A stretch of 64,000 nucleotides of DNA from Bog-756 sp963734435 (GTDB lineage Bacteria; Actinomycetota; Acidimicrobiia; Acidimicrobiales; RAAP-2). Both the position numbers and the translations under genes were made by a program. Of this stretch, positions 1-9,400 are shown piece after piece. Position 1 is the stretch's first letter, and each line of letters begins with the position of its first letter. The notes beneath the pieces were generated by a model that ran no database searches, had not been told where the DNA came from, and saw only the letters and a program-made list of their open reading frames with translations. The stretch lies in the NCBI GenBank assembly GCA_963734435.1, contig CAVTHA010000015.1:434001-498000 (forward strand), written 5' to 3'.

Positions 1-684
1 AAGGCCGCGGTCGAAGCCGAGGGGCTCCAGGAGCAGCTGCGGCAGAGCGGTGAACGGCTGCGGCAGGCGGCCGAGCGTATCTCGCAGCTGGAGGCGGCCA
101 TCGACCAGCAACCGGCGGCCCAACCCTCCGGCCCGGTGGTGGCCGACGACAGCCTCCAGCGCACGCTGTTGCTGGCCCAGAAGTTCGTGGACGAGACCAA
201 GGCGGATTCCGAGGCTCAAGCGAGCAAGCTCCTGGCCGAGGCCGAGGCCAAGGCTCGTATGCTCACCGAACAGGCCCAGGCCCAGGCCAGTCAGATCGCC
301 AATGAGTCGGAGCAGCGCCTGCGGGATGAGATCCACCGTCTCGAGGACTCGCGGAACCGGCTGAGCCGCGAAGTCGACGGCATGTCCCGGCATCTGGAGA
401 GCGAACGCAATCGGTTGCGCACCGCACTGGGCGACATCCTGCGCTGGGTCGACCAGAACGTGAATCCCGCCACTCCCCAGGACGCGCCGATGTCGGAGGC
501 ACGCGACGGCAGCGGCGACATGGCCCCGCCCACCACCGCCCCGCCGGGGGCGGTGGTGCAGGGTGGTAACCGTCCCGCCGTCGGGCCGACCCAGGTCGGG
601 CCGGCCCCCCGCACCGGCACCGGTCCCTCCGGCGAGGTGACCCAGATGCGCCCGACCGGCTCCAACGCCCCGCTTCCGCTCTAG
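1..684 (+). CDS. DivIVA-like polar coiled-coil protein (3' part)
   Basis: The gene enters the window already open in frame 1 and runs 227 codons to a TAG stop, so the start and the N-terminal membrane-binding part are missing. The visible part is almost all charged coiled coil rich in Glu, Ala, Gln and Arg. The stretch RTLLLAQKFVDETKADSE followed by AEAEAKARML resembles the C-terminal helix region of actinobacterial DivIVA (Wag31) proteins, which gather at cell poles and direct wall growth. A Pro/Gly/Thr-rich tail of about 65 residues ends the protein. In many actinobacteria divIVA lies just upstream of a DksA-type gene, lspA and rluD, as here. Another coiled-coil protein remains possible because the defining N-terminus is not visible. 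Confidence 0.65.
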   Translation, partial: KAAVEAEGLQEQLRQSGERLRQAAERISQLEAAIDQQPAAQPSGPVVADDSLQRTLLLAQKFVDETKADSEAQASKLLAEAEAKARMLTEQAQAQASQIANESEQRLRDEIHRLEDSRNRLSREVDGMSRHLESERNRLRTALGDILRWVDQNVNPATPQDAPMSEARDGSGDMAPPTTAPPGAVVQGGNRPAVGPTQVGPAPRTGTGPSGEVTQMRPTGSNAPLPL

Positions 685-955
685 GGGTCGCCGCCCCGCA
701 GGCGCCGCGCCGCGTGCCCGACCGGACCTACCAGCCGCGTCCCGCCGGTCGGCGCGCTGACCTTCCGGGGCTGATGCCGGTCGCCCGCCTGGGCGATCGG
801 TGACGGCGTCGCCGACGGTATGGTCCTGGCACGAATTGGCCTGCCCGGATTGCCGCCAGGTGCCGGGCACGGTATCGTCGCCCGCCCGCCAGGTGGTCGG
901 AGCGGCCGCCCCCGTGGGCCTGGCAAGAGTCGCGTCGGGCGAGGGCGAGTCCCTG

Positions 956-962
956 AAGGAGG
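956..962 (+). promoter_or_regulatory. Strong ribosome binding site deciding the DksA-type start
   Basis: AAGGAGG lies five bases before a GTG at 968. This near-perfect Shine-Dalgarno fixes the start of the DksA-like gene at 968, although the frame stays open upstream to about 800. The 283 bases between the divIVA-like gene and this start hold no other recognised element. Confidence 0.8.
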
Positions 963-967
963 TCGAT

Positions 968-1765
968 GTGACGGCAGCAAAGAAGGCGGCACGGTCTGCG
1001 CCCACCACGGCGGCTGCGGCCGGCCGGCGGTCCTCGCCCAAGAAGGCGGCGCGGGCGGCGAAGAGGACGCCGACTCCGGTGCCGAGGGCCAGCGCCAAAC
1101 GGGCGGCGGCGGCCCGTAAGCCGCCGGCCGGCAAGAAGTCGGCGAAGAACCAAAAGGTGGTCCCGGCCCCGAAGAAGGCGGCGGCGACCAAAGTCGTGCC
1201 GGTCAAGAAGGTCGGCCCGGTCAAGAAGGCCACCCCGGCGAAGAAGGCGGCGCCGGCCGCCCGGGCCGCCGCCGCGCCGGCGAAGAAGGCGCCTCCGGCC
1301 AAGAAGCCGGCCCCCCCGGCGAAGAAGCCGGCCCCCCCGGCGAAGAAGGCGGCTCCGGCCGCCCCCAAGCGGCCGTCCATCGGTCCCTACGCCAAGGACC
1401 AGAAGTTCCTCGACGAGCAACGGGCCTTGCTCCTCGACGAACGCTCGGTCTATGCCGGGCAGGCCACCGACCTGCGGGCCGAGGCCGACTCCCTCGCGCT
1501 CGAGCGCGAGCCCGGAGACGTCCAGTTCGACGAGGAGTCGGGCGAGGGCGGCACGGTGACCGTCGACCGCGAGCGCAACCTGGCGCTTTCGGCCCAGGCC
1601 TCGGCGGCGGTGGAGGAGATCGACGACGCGTTGCGCAAGATCGAACGTAAGACCTACGGGGCGTGTGAGCGCTGCCACCAGCCCATCCCGAAGGCCCGGT
1701 TGCGGGCACTGCCCTTCGCCCGGTTGTGCGTGGCCTGCAAGAGCGGCGGCCTGTCACGGCGCTGA
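968..1765 (+). CDS. DksA/TraR zinc-finger protein with Lys/Ala/Pro-rich histone-like N-terminal tail
   Basis: A 265-residue protein starting at GTG 968, behind the AAGGAGG site. The last 40 residues carry a four-cysteine zinc finger, CERC then CVAC, of the DksA/TraR family, whose members act in the RNA polymerase secondary channel. It is preceded by a helical region (about residues 135-225) with the acidic and basic pattern of that family. Unusually, the first 130 residues are a low-complexity tail of repeated AKKA, PAKKA and PPAKKPA motifs, like the tails of actinobacterial HU or histone H1-like proteins. The tail probably binds DNA or RNA non-specifically (inference). The gene overlaps lspA by 40 bases. 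Family assignment is firm; a role in transcription control is inferred. Confidence 0.8.
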   Translation: MTAAKKAARSAPTTAAAAGRRSSPKKAARAAKRTPTPVPRASAKRAAAARKPPAGKKSAKNQKVVPAPKKAAATKVVPVKKVGPVKKATPAKKAAPAARAAAAPAKKAPPAKKPAPPAKKPAPPAKKAAPAAPKRPSIGPYAKDQKFLDEQRALLLDERSVYAGQATDLRAEADSLALEREPGDVQFDEESGEGGTVTVDRERNLALSAQASAAVEEIDDALRKIERKTYGACERCHQPIPKARLRALPFARLCVACKSGGLSRR

Positions 1766-2265
1766 CCGACCGCTCGACGGGCATCGCCGGGGAGCGACCC
1801 CGGAGCGGCGGCCGAACCCGGCGGATCGTGGTCGCGGTGGTGGTGACGGTCGCCGTGGTGACGGCCGACCAGCTCACCAAGTGGTGGGCGGTGACCCGTC
1901 TGGCGGAGGGCCGGATCCACCTCGTCGGCTCCCTCGATCTGGAGCTGGCTCGCAACTCGGGCGCCTCGTTCAGCCTGTTCCAGGGCAAGGGGTTCATCCT
2001 CGCCCCCGTGGCGGTGGTACTGGTCGCGGCTCTGGCCGCCATGGTCTGGCGGGCCCCGACCGCCGGCCGGGCCGCCGTGCTCGGCCTCATTCTGGGCGGG
2101 GCGCTGGGCAACCTGAGCGACCGCCTGTTCCGAGACGACCACGGATCGGTGGTCGACTTCGTCGCCCTCCACTTCTGGCCCACCTTCAACCTGGCCGACT
2201 CCGCCGTCGTGGTCGGGTGCATCCTGCTGGTGCTGTCCTTGCTCCGGGGCCCCGGGCACCCGTGA
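1726..2265 (+). CDS. lspA: Lipoprotein signal peptidase
   Basis: LspA (signal peptidase II, peptidase family A8) is an inner-membrane aspartyl protease that cuts the signal peptide from prolipoproteins at the lipobox cysteine. The 179-residue product has four hydrophobic segments. It shows the family motifs NLSDR (about 129-133), SVVDF with catalytic Asp 144, and NLADSA with catalytic Asp 158. The GTG at 1726 overlaps the upstream gene by 40 bases, and the next GTG near 1828 would cut into the first membrane segment. The gene overlaps rluD by four bases (GTGA), so the two are probably coupled. A substrate is visible in this window: the lipoprotein at 26342. Confidence 0.93.
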   Translation: MRGLQERRPVTALTDRSTGIAGERPRSGGRTRRIVVAVVVTVAVVTADQLTKWWAVTRLAEGRIHLVGSLDLELARNSGASFSLFQGKGFILAPVAVVLVAALAAMVWRAPTAGRAAVLGLILGGALGNLSDRLFRDDHGSVVDFVALHFWPTFNLADSAVVVGCILLVLSLLRGPGHP

Positions 2266-3203
2266 CCGTCATCACCCTGGTCGTCCCGGCGTCGCTCGAC
2301 GGCGTACGGGTCGACAAGGCGGTGGCACTGGTGGCGGACCTGTCGCGCTCGTCGGTGGACCGGCTGGTCGGGGAGGGCCGGGTGGAGGTGGACGGGACGG
2401 CCGTCACCAACCGCCGGGTGGTGTTGCGTGTCGGACAGCAGCTCCGGGTGGACCCAACTCCGGCCGGGATCCACCGGCTCGAGCCGGACCCCGGGGTGAG
2501 GTTCGAGGTGGTCCACGAGGACGCCGAGGTCATCGTGGTCGACAAACCCGCCGGCCTGGTGGTCCATCCCGGGGCCGGCCACCGTGAGGGCACCTTGGTG
2601 AACGGGTTGCTGGACCGCTATCCGGAGCTGGCCGGGCTGACGGCCGAGATCGGCACCGACGGGCTGCGCCCGGGCATCGTGCACCGGCTGGATCGCGGCA
2701 CCTCTGGTCTCATGGTGGTGGCCCGGACGCCTGATGCCTACCGCTCGCTGGTGGAGCAGTTACGGGACCGGCGGGTGTCCCGTCGCTACCGGGCCCTGGT
2801 TGTCGGTCGGGTGGACGGCGACGCCGGGGAGGTGGACGCCCCCATCGGGCGGTCGGTGAGCTCTCCGACGCGAATGGCTGTCTCTCGGAAGGGCAAAGAG
2901 GCCCGTACGCGCTACCAAGTGGTCGAGCGCTTCGGCTACCCGGCGGAAGCCACGTTGCTCGACGTGCTGCTCGACACCGGACGCACCCACCAGATCCGGG
3001 TGCATCTCGCAGCCATCGGCCACCCAGTGCTCGGGGACGACACCTACGGGCGGGGCCGCACCTTTGCCGGGTCCGTGCTCACCCGCCCGTTCCTCCACGC
3101 GGCGGCCCTGACCTTCGAGCATCCGGGCGACGCCCGGGTGATGTCGTTCGAATCGCCGTTGGCCCCGGACCTCCGGTCCGAGCTCGAGGCGCTCGGCCCC
3201 TGA
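2262..3203 (+). CDS. rluD: 23S rRNA pseudouridine synthase, RluD family
   Basis: A 313-residue enzyme that turns uridines into pseudouridine in 23S rRNA (helix 69 in E. coli RluD). An N-terminal S4 RNA-binding domain (about residues 10-60, RVDKAVALVADLSRSSVDRL) precedes the catalytic domain. The signature HRLDRGTSGLMVV lies near residue 142, with catalytic Asp near 145, and GRTHQIRVHLA near 245 is also typical. The start is the GTG of a GTGA overlap with the lspA stop. It follows lspA as in many actinobacteria. RluA/RluC subgroup members share these motifs, so the exact target uridines are not fixed. Confidence 0.9.
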   Translation: MTVITLVVPASLDGVRVDKAVALVADLSRSSVDRLVGEGRVEVDGTAVTNRRVVLRVGQQLRVDPTPAGIHRLEPDPGVRFEVVHEDAEVIVVDKPAGLVVHPGAGHREGTLVNGLLDRYPELAGLTAEIGTDGLRPGIVHRLDRGTSGLMVVARTPDAYRSLVEQLRDRRVSRRYRALVVGRVDGDAGEVDAPIGRSVSSPTRMAVSRKGKEARTRYQVVERFGYPAEATLLDVLLDTGRTHQIRVHLAAIGHPVLGDDTYGRGRTFAGSVLTRPFLHAAALTFEHPGDARVMSFESPLAPDLRSELEALGP

Positions 3204-3227
3204 TGGCCCGCGGGCGACGGCCCGTGC

Positions 3228-4154
3228 TCAGGCTGCCTGGTGGGCGGCCTCCAGCACATCGCTGTCACCCAGGACCTCCAGGGCCTCGGCCTCGGCCTGG
3301 CGAACCTTTCGCACGCCGATCCCGAGCCGTTCGGCCGTCGTCTGCAACGAGGCAGGATCGCTCCCGCCGAATCCGAACCGGTGGCGGATGACCTGGCGCT
3401 GCAGGTCGCTGAGCCGGTCGACGGCCTGGCGCACCAGGTCGAGGGTCAGCTCGGAGGCCACCTCGTCCTCGAAGTCGCTCAGGTCGGTCGAGACGAGATC
3501 ACCGAGCGTGGCGGTCGAGTCGGTGGTGGCCGGTTGGTCGAGACTGGCCACCACCCGGGCCAGCCGGGCCAGGTCCGACCGCACCTCGGCCGTGGTGTTG
3601 GTCGCCTCGTCCAGCTCGTCGTCGGTCGGGGGCCGCTGGAACTGGTGGGTCAGCTCCCACTGGGCCGCGTCGACCTGCTGGTTGCGCTCGGCCACCTCCA
3701 TGGGCAGTCGGATGGTGCGGCCGTGCTGCTGCACGGCGCGCTGCAGGGCTTGCCGGATCCACCAGGTGGCATACGTCGAGAACCGGAAGCCGCGCTCCCA
3801 GTCGAACTTGTCGACCGCCCGCATGAGGCCGAAGGTCCCTTCCTGGATGAGATCGGGGAGGTCCACACCCCGGTCCTGGTAGCGGCGAGCCCAGTGGACC
3901 ACCAACCTGAGGTTGGCCGCCACCATCTCCCGTCGGGCTTCGTCGTCGCCGGCCGCCACCCGCTTGGCCAGCTCGGTCTGGGCCTCGTGATCGGGGAGGG
4001 GGTGGTGGTCGAGGTCGCGCAGGAACAGCCCCAGGCTGTCGGCATCGCTGCCGCGGTTACGGCCGGCTTGTCCCTTCGGGCCGGCGCCGGATCCGCCGGC
4101 GCGCCTCGGTGACTGCTTCTGGCCTTCGTCCCTACTGACCGTGCGAGCTGTCAT
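3228..4154 (-). CDS. RNA polymerase sigma factor, sigma-70 group 2
   Basis: A 308-residue sigma factor of the principal-like (group 2) type. After a disordered basic N-terminus it has region 1.2 (DSLGLFLRDLDHHPL, about 40-55) and region 2 with the core-binding and -10 recognition helix DKFDWERGFRFSTYATWWIR. Region 3 follows, then region 4 with its helix-turn-helix (LQTTAERLGIGVRKVRQAEA). There is no long region 1.1, so it is probably not the housekeeping sigma itself but a SigB/HrdB-like relative. The ATG has an AAGGAG site six bases ahead. It is convergent with rluD, 24 bases away. No anti-sigma gene is adjacent. Confidence 0.9.
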   Translation of the reverse strand: MTARTVSRDEGQKQSPRRAGGSGAGPKGQAGRNRGSDADSLGLFLRDLDHHPLPDHEAQTELAKRVAAGDDEARREMVAANLRLVVHWARRYQDRGVDLPDLIQEGTFGLMRAVDKFDWERGFRFSTYATWWIRQALQRAVQQHGRTIRLPMEVAERNQQVDAAQWELTHQFQRPPTDDELDEATNTTAEVRSDLARLARVVASLDQPATTDSTATLGDLVSTDLSDFEDEVASELTLDLVRQAVDRLSDLQRQVIRHRFGFGGSDPASLQTTAERLGIGVRKVRQAEAEALEVLGDSDVLEAAHQAA

Positions 4155-4331
4155 CCCACTCCTTCATCCATGGTCGGGTCCCGTCCGAACAACCTCGAAC
4201 GGGCGCCTTCGACACAAGCTCCACGTCAGCTTCAACGCCGGTCGAGGCCGGGACATTCCATCGGTGTGATTCGGAGCAGGCTCGGTTTCCCGCTTTTGCG
4301 TGTCACCTGTTCGGAGTGTTCCCCTGTCTGC

Positions 4332-4907
4332 ATGAGCGAAAACCGCCGACGGTGTCTGCTCGTCCGCCATGGACAGACCGAGTGGAGCCGGGACGGCCGT
4401 CACACCGGACGCTCCGATCTCGGCCTGTTGCCCGAGGGGGAGGCCCAGGCCAGGGCGTTGTCCACCCGGCTGGCCCAGTACCGGACGGCCACCGTGCTGA
4501 CCAGCCCCCTGCGCCGGGCTCGGGACACGGCCGAGCTGGCCGGCCTGGGCGGCCAGGCCATCGTGGACCCCGACCTGTGCGAATGGGACTACGGCTCGTA
4601 CGACGGGCTGACCACCGCCGAGATCAAGGACATGCGGCCGGGATGGGACCTGTTTGCCGACGGGACGCCCGACGGGGAGGGCGTGGCCGACGTGGGCCGG
4701 CGGGTGGACCGGGTCATCGCCCGCATCCGGTCGGCGCCCGGGGACGTGGTCTGCGTGGCCCACGCCCATGTCCTCCGGGTGCTCGGGGCCCGGTGGATCG
4801 GGCTGGAGCCGACCGGCGGCCGCCATTTCCGGCTGGCGCCGGCCTCGGTGAGCGAGCTGGGGTGGGAGCGCGAGGTGCCGGTGATCGTGGCGTGGAACCT
4901 CGCCTGA
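4332..4907 (+). CDS. Histidine phosphatase family protein
   Basis: A 191-residue member of the phosphoglycerate mutase/histidine phosphatase superfamily. The catalytic motif LVRHGQTEWS lies at residues 10-19, with the phospho-accepting His in RHG. The second catalytic His is in VCVAHAHVLR near residue 140. LTSPLRRARDTAEL is the usual phosphate-pocket Arg region. The ATG at 4332 is preferred over an upstream in-frame start because conserved sequence begins right after it. The substrate cannot be told from sequence: alpha-ribazole phosphate, glucosyl-3-phosphoglycerate or other sugar phosphates are possible. No cobalamin or glycerate genes are adjacent. Confidence 0.85.
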   Translation: MSENRRRCLLVRHGQTEWSRDGRHTGRSDLGLLPEGEAQARALSTRLAQYRTATVLTSPLRRARDTAELAGLGGQAIVDPDLCEWDYGSYDGLTTAEIKDMRPGWDLFADGTPDGEGVADVGRRVDRVIARIRSAPGDVVCVAHAHVLRVLGARWIGLEPTGGRHFRLAPASVSELGWEREVPVIVAWNLA

Positions 4908-4986
4908 CGGGCCACCGGTCACCGACCCGGCCGAGGTGGTCGAGCCGGGTGCCCCGAGCGGCAGGCGTCCGGGCCGCGGGCGGCGC

Positions 4987-5436
4987 TCAGCCGGCGCTCT
5001 GGCGGAGGACGGGCCTCCGGCCCTGGGCCCGCGCCACCATGTCGGCCAGATTGAACGACTCGAGGTGAGTTCGCATGTGCTCACCCACGTCGGCCCACAC
5101 GGCGAGGAGCACGCACTGGCCTTCGTGGTCACAAGCGCCGTTCTCGTGGGGCAGGCCGAAATCGCCGGCCACGATGGGCCCGTCGACGGCCGAGACGATC
5201 TGGGACAGCGTGATCTCGTCCGGGGGGCGGGCCAGCACGTAGCCGCCGCCCACCCCGCGGTTGGAGCGGACGAGCCCAGCTCCCTTGAGCGCCAGGAGGA
5301 TCTGCTCGAGATAGGGCTGGGGCAGGCCGGTTCGCTCGGCGATGTCCCTGACCGCCGTCGGTCCCTCGCCGTCGGTATGCAGGGCGAGGGACAACAGGGC
5401 GCGGCTGGCGTAGTCACCCCGGGTGGAGACCTTCAC
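4987..5436 (-). CDS. Rrf2-family transcriptional regulator
   Basis: A 149-residue winged-helix regulator (MKVSTRGDYASRALL, then TGLPQPYLEQIL as recognition helix) of the Rrf2 family, which includes IscR, NsrR and RsrR. Many members sense Fe-S status, NO or redox through a cysteine-bound cluster. This one keeps two cysteines in C-x5-C spacing (GACDHEGQC, about residues 103-109). The third cysteine of IscR is missing, so any cluster would need another ligand. The GTG start lies six bases after a -10 element, implying a leaderless mRNA. A perfect inverted repeat sits over the -35 region, so autoregulation is likely. No Fe-S assembly genes are adjacent; nfuA is 23 kb away. Confidence 0.88.
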   Translation of the reverse strand: MKVSTRGDYASRALLSLALHTDGEGPTAVRDIAERTGLPQPYLEQILLALKGAGLVRSNRGVGGGYVLARPPDEITLSQIVSAVDGPIVAGDFGLPHENGACDHEGQCVLLAVWADVGEHMRTHLESFNLADMVARAQGRRPVLRQSAG

Positions 5437-5442
5437 GGGACC

Positions 5443-5448
5443 ATGCTA
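5443..5448 (-). promoter_or_regulatory. Leaderless promoter -10 element of the Rrf2 gene
   Basis: TAGCAT on the minus strand ends six bases before the GTG at 5436. This spacing puts the transcription start at or beside the start codon, as in other leaderless promoters of this window. Confidence 0.6.
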
Positions 5449-5455
5449 TTGCCTC

Positions 5456-5477
5456 GGACCACCAGGAATGGTGGTCC
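5456..5477. promoter_or_regulatory. Inverted-repeat operator upstream of the Rrf2 regulator
   Basis: A perfect inverted repeat, GGACCACC-N6-GGTGGTCC, covers about -20 to -42 relative to the inferred transcription start of the Rrf2 gene. It overlaps the expected -35 region. This is where an autorepressor would bind. The match to a known Rrf2 consensus was not tested. Confidence 0.6.
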
Positions 5478-5537
5478 CGACCGGGCCCGCCGCCGGACGA
5501 CGGTCCGGAGAGGACCGAGGGCTGACCGGGGGCTGGT

Positions 5538-6214
5538 TCAGCGAGCGCCCAGCCGACCGCCGGCCAGGTCCTCCGCCATCGCCCATCCGAAGACCACCAG
5601 ACGGCTGCCGGCGGCGGCGTCGACCTTCTCGAAGAAGGTGCAGAGGTCAGGGCCGGTAGCCGCCTTCGGGCTGGTGAAGTCGAATCCGCCGGCCTCGCTC
5701 CCGTCGCCCGCCACCACGAACGTGCGGTCGTCGATCCGCCCGTCGGCGCCGAATCGCTTGGCCAGCCGGCGCCCCCAGGCCCGTTCCTCGCCGGTGGCCT
5801 TGTGGTCCGGGCCGGGCACCACGTCAGTGAGCCCGGCAAAGGCCCGGTATCCCTCGGCGGCCAGCAGGCGGGTCCCGACGAGGACGTCCTCGTCGGGGAA
5901 GGCCAGGAGGGCCCGTCGGTACTCGTCCCCCATCATGGCCCGCAGGACCGTATCGGCCCGGGAGGTGCGGTCGACCGTGGCCAGGCCGATGAGCAGGGAC
6001 GGCGTCCCACCGATCCGCTCCAGGGTGGAGAAGGAGTACCCCCGCAGCTTGCTCCCCTCGCGAGCCCGGGTGACCAGCACCCATTCCTCGCGCTGTTTGG
6101 ACAGGAACCCGATGTCGAAGACCGGGGTTCACGCTCGGCGCACAAGTCGGCCATCTCGGCCAGCTCGGTGTCACTAATGGATGTGCAGTCCTTGGTCTCC
6201 ACCTGGATGGACAT
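5538..6214 (-). CDS. Conserved-looking protein of unknown function, frameshifted
   Basis: I do not recognise this family. The ATG at 6214 starts MSIQVETKDCTSISDTELAE. After about 30 residues the frame shifts near 6122-6126, at a CCCC run, and continues as VFDIGFLSKQREEWVLVTRA to the stop at 5538, about 225 residues in all. The shift is most simply one missing C in the read. The later part mixes short beta-like and amphipathic segments and has no signal peptide or membrane segment. An AT-rich TAAAAT at 6345-6350 lies upstream as a possible promoter. It stands alone between dnaE and the Rrf2 regulator. Confidence 0.55.
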
Positions 6215-6344
6215 GTGCCGTTCCGTACTCCTCGGTCTCCCTGCGGCATGAGCCGCCGGCCCGGGTCTGCCGTAGAGCCCCCAGGTACCACCCGGCCCTA
6301 CGGGCGAGCGATGTGCGGGCCTCCACGCCAGGAGCCGTTCCACG

Positions 6345-6350
6345 ATTTTA
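6345..6350 (-). promoter_or_regulatory. Possible -10 element upstream of the unknown gene at 6214
   Basis: TAAAAT on the minus strand stands out in otherwise GC-rich sequence about 130 bases before the start. The rest of the 241-base gap (6215-6455) after dnaE holds GC-rich inverted stretches but no clear terminator. Confidence 0.35.
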
Positions 6351-6455
6351 AGGGATTTGGAGCCGCCTGTCGTATCCGGCCGCCGCGGGGCCCGCCGGCA
6401 GCCGCTCGGAGGAGGCGGAGCCGGCCCCGGGCCTGGCCTCTTGCCGGCGCCGACT

Positions 6456-9400
6456 TCAGCTCTGGATGGCGTTCGGCCCGAGGAGCACCCGCAGCTCCCC
6501 GATCAGTCCCCGGCGGCTGTCCACATTGAACTCAGGGGGGAGTCTGAGGACGGTGTCGCCGACGTGGAGGAAGACGGAGGAGTCGCCGGGATGCTCCCGT
6601 AACAGCCGCTTGAGCTGGTCGACCACCCGGTCGGTCAGGGAATTGAGGGGCAGCGAGATCCGCAGGTCACCGCCACCCTCGACGGACAGCTCGGGCCGTT
6701 GGACCTCCATGCAGACCAGCTTGAGCCGGTCGTCGCGGAGGTCGATCCGTCCCTTGATGACCACCACCGCATCGTCGTCGAGCAGGGCGCCGTAGTCGGC
6801 CATGCACTTGGGGAAGACGAACACCTCGATGGAGGCGTTGAGGTCCTCCAGCACGAACGTCCCCATGAGGTCGCCCTTCTTGGTGTAACGGCGGGTGAGC
6901 TCGGTCACCACCCCGCCGACCAGGCGTACCTGCCCCTCGTTGCCGCCCGGCGGTCCACCCACCGCCGGCGTGTCGGGGTCGACGTCCCGGAGCTCGGCCA
7001 GTGTGCAGTCGGTGAGGCGGGCCAGGGGGCCCTCCAGGCCCATGAGCGGGTGGTCGCTGAGGTAGAGCCCGAGCATCTCCTTCTCGAAGGCCAACCGCTG
7101 AGTCTTGTCGAACTCGGTGTCGGGGATGGGCAGGTGGATGTCGGCGAAGCCGCCAGCGCCCGCCGTCTCCGGTTCGAGCGCGGCGAACAAGGAGACGACG
7201 CCGGCATCGTGCTCGTCGCCGGCGTTCGAGGGTGCGGTCCACGATCTCCTCGAATGCCAGGCACAGGCCGCGTCGCGGGTGACCGACGGAGTCGAACCCG
7301 CCGGCTTTGATGAGGGATTCGATGGTGCGTTTGTTGAGCACCATGGGATCGACCCGTTGACAGAAGTCGTAGAAGTCGGTGAACGGGCCCTGGGCCTCGC
7401 GTTCGGCCACGATGTGGGCGACCAGCCCGGCGCCCACGTTGCGCACGGCGGCCAGCCCGAAGGTGATGGCCCCGGGGCCGGAGGCGGTCGACCCGGCGTC
7501 CTCCGTGCCGTCCGAGAAGTCGGCGGCGAACTCGGACAGCGACCGGTTGACGTCGGGCACGAGGACCTCGATGCCGAGGGAGCGGCACTCGGCCAGGTAC
7601 ACGGCCGTCTTGTCCTTGTTGTCCTTCACCGAGGTGAGCAGTGACGCCAGGTACTCGACGGGATAGTGGGCCTTCAGCCATGCGGTCTGGTACGCGATCA
7701 GGCCGTAGCCGTACGCGTGCGACTTGTTGAAGGCGTAGTCGGCGAACGGCTCGATGATGTCGAACAGCTGGGTGCCGAGCGACTCCGGGTAGCCCTGGGC
7801 CACACAGCCGGCGACGAACTTCTCGCGCTCGGCCCGGATGAGAGCCCGTATCTTCTTGCCGCACGCCTTGCGCAAGTTGTCGGCCTCGGCGAGGTCGTAG
7901 CCTGCGATCCGCTGGGCCACCCGCATCACCGACTCCTGATAGATCATGAGTCCGTAGGTGTCGGCCAGGATCTCCTCGAGGTCCGGGTGGAGGTAGGCAA
8001 CCGGCTGGCGACCGTTCTTGCGGTCGGCGTAGTCGCGGTGCATGTTGGCGGCCATCGGACCGGGCCGGTACAGGGCGACGAGGGCCGCCACGTCGTCGAA
8101 TGTCGACGGAGCCAGCGACCGCATGAGCGACCGCATCGGCCCCCCTTCGAGCTGGAACACCCCCATCGACTCGCCCCGGCACAGCATGGCGAACGTCTCG
8201 GGGTCGTCGAGGGGGATCCGGTCGATGTCGGGCCGGGTGCCGGTGGCGGCCTCGATGAGGTCGAGGGTCCGCTCGATCACCGAGAGGTTTCGGATGCCCA
8301 GGAAGTCCATCTTGAGCAGGCCCAGCTCCTCGACACCGTGCATCTCGTACTGGGTGACGATGGGGCGGCTTCGGGGTCCTCGCCGTCGGGCTTCCGCTGC
8401 ACCGGAAGGTATTCGGTGAGCGGCTGGTCGGTGATGACCACGGCGGCGGCGTGGATGCCGTCCTGCCGGCGGAGTCCCTCGAGGCCCTTGGCCACGTCGA
8501 TGACCCTGCGGGCCTCGGGATCGGCGTCGTACATGCCCCGGAGCTCGGCGGCTGCGGCGTAGCCGTCGTCGTGGCCCTCGGTCCGGTCGAGACAGGCGGC
8601 GAGCGGCGTGTCGCGTCCCATCAACAGCGGCGGCATGGCCTTGGCGATCTTGTCTCCGACCACATAGGGGTAGCCGAGCACCCTGGCCGCGTCGCGTACG
8701 GCGGCCCGGGCCTTGATGGTCGAGAACGTCACGATCTGCGCCACATGGTCCGACCCGTACTGCTCGGCGGCGTACCTGATCATGTCGCCCCGGTAGCGCT
8801 CGTCGAAGTCCATGTCGATGTCGGGCATCTGGATGCGCCCGGGGTTGAGGAACCGCTCGAAGAGGAGGTCGTAACGGATCGGGTCGAGGTCCACGATCCG
8901 GAGGCAGTACGCCACGCAGCAGCCGGCCGCCGAACCGCGGCCCGGACCGACCCGGATCCCGCGCGATCCGGGCATAACGGATGAGATCCCAGACGACGAG
9001 GAAGTAGGCGGCGAACCCCATGTCCTCGATGACCCCGAGCTCGAAGTCGAGGCGGCTGCGGACGTGGTCGGGGACCGGGGCACCGTACCGATCCTCGGCA
9101 CCGTCGAAGGTGAGGCGGCGCAGGTAGGCCGTCGGCCCGGGCCTCGTAGCTCTCACCGCTGAACTCGGGCGGCACCGGGAACCGCGGCAGGCTCGGACGA
9201 CCGAAATCGATCTCGACGTTGGCCCGCTCGGCGATCCACAGCGTGTTGTCGCATGCCTCCGGCAGCTCGGCGAAGAGGTGGCGCATCTCCGCCGCCGACT
9301 TGAGGTAGTGCTCCTCGCCCTCGAATTTGAACCGCTTCGGATCGTCGATGTGGGCGCCGGTCTGCACGCACAGCAGGGCGTCGTGAGCGACATGGTCCTC

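Noticed and set aside
1221..2684. A 487-residue minus-strand frame opposite the DksA-like gene, lspA and rluD
   Set aside because: Antisense to three recognisable genes, with Arg/Pro-rich noise and no conserved motif.
4170..4331. Longer N-terminus for the histidine phosphatase from 4170
   Set aside because: The added residues are unlike the family, and the RHG motif normally lies near residue 10, as it does from ATG 4332.
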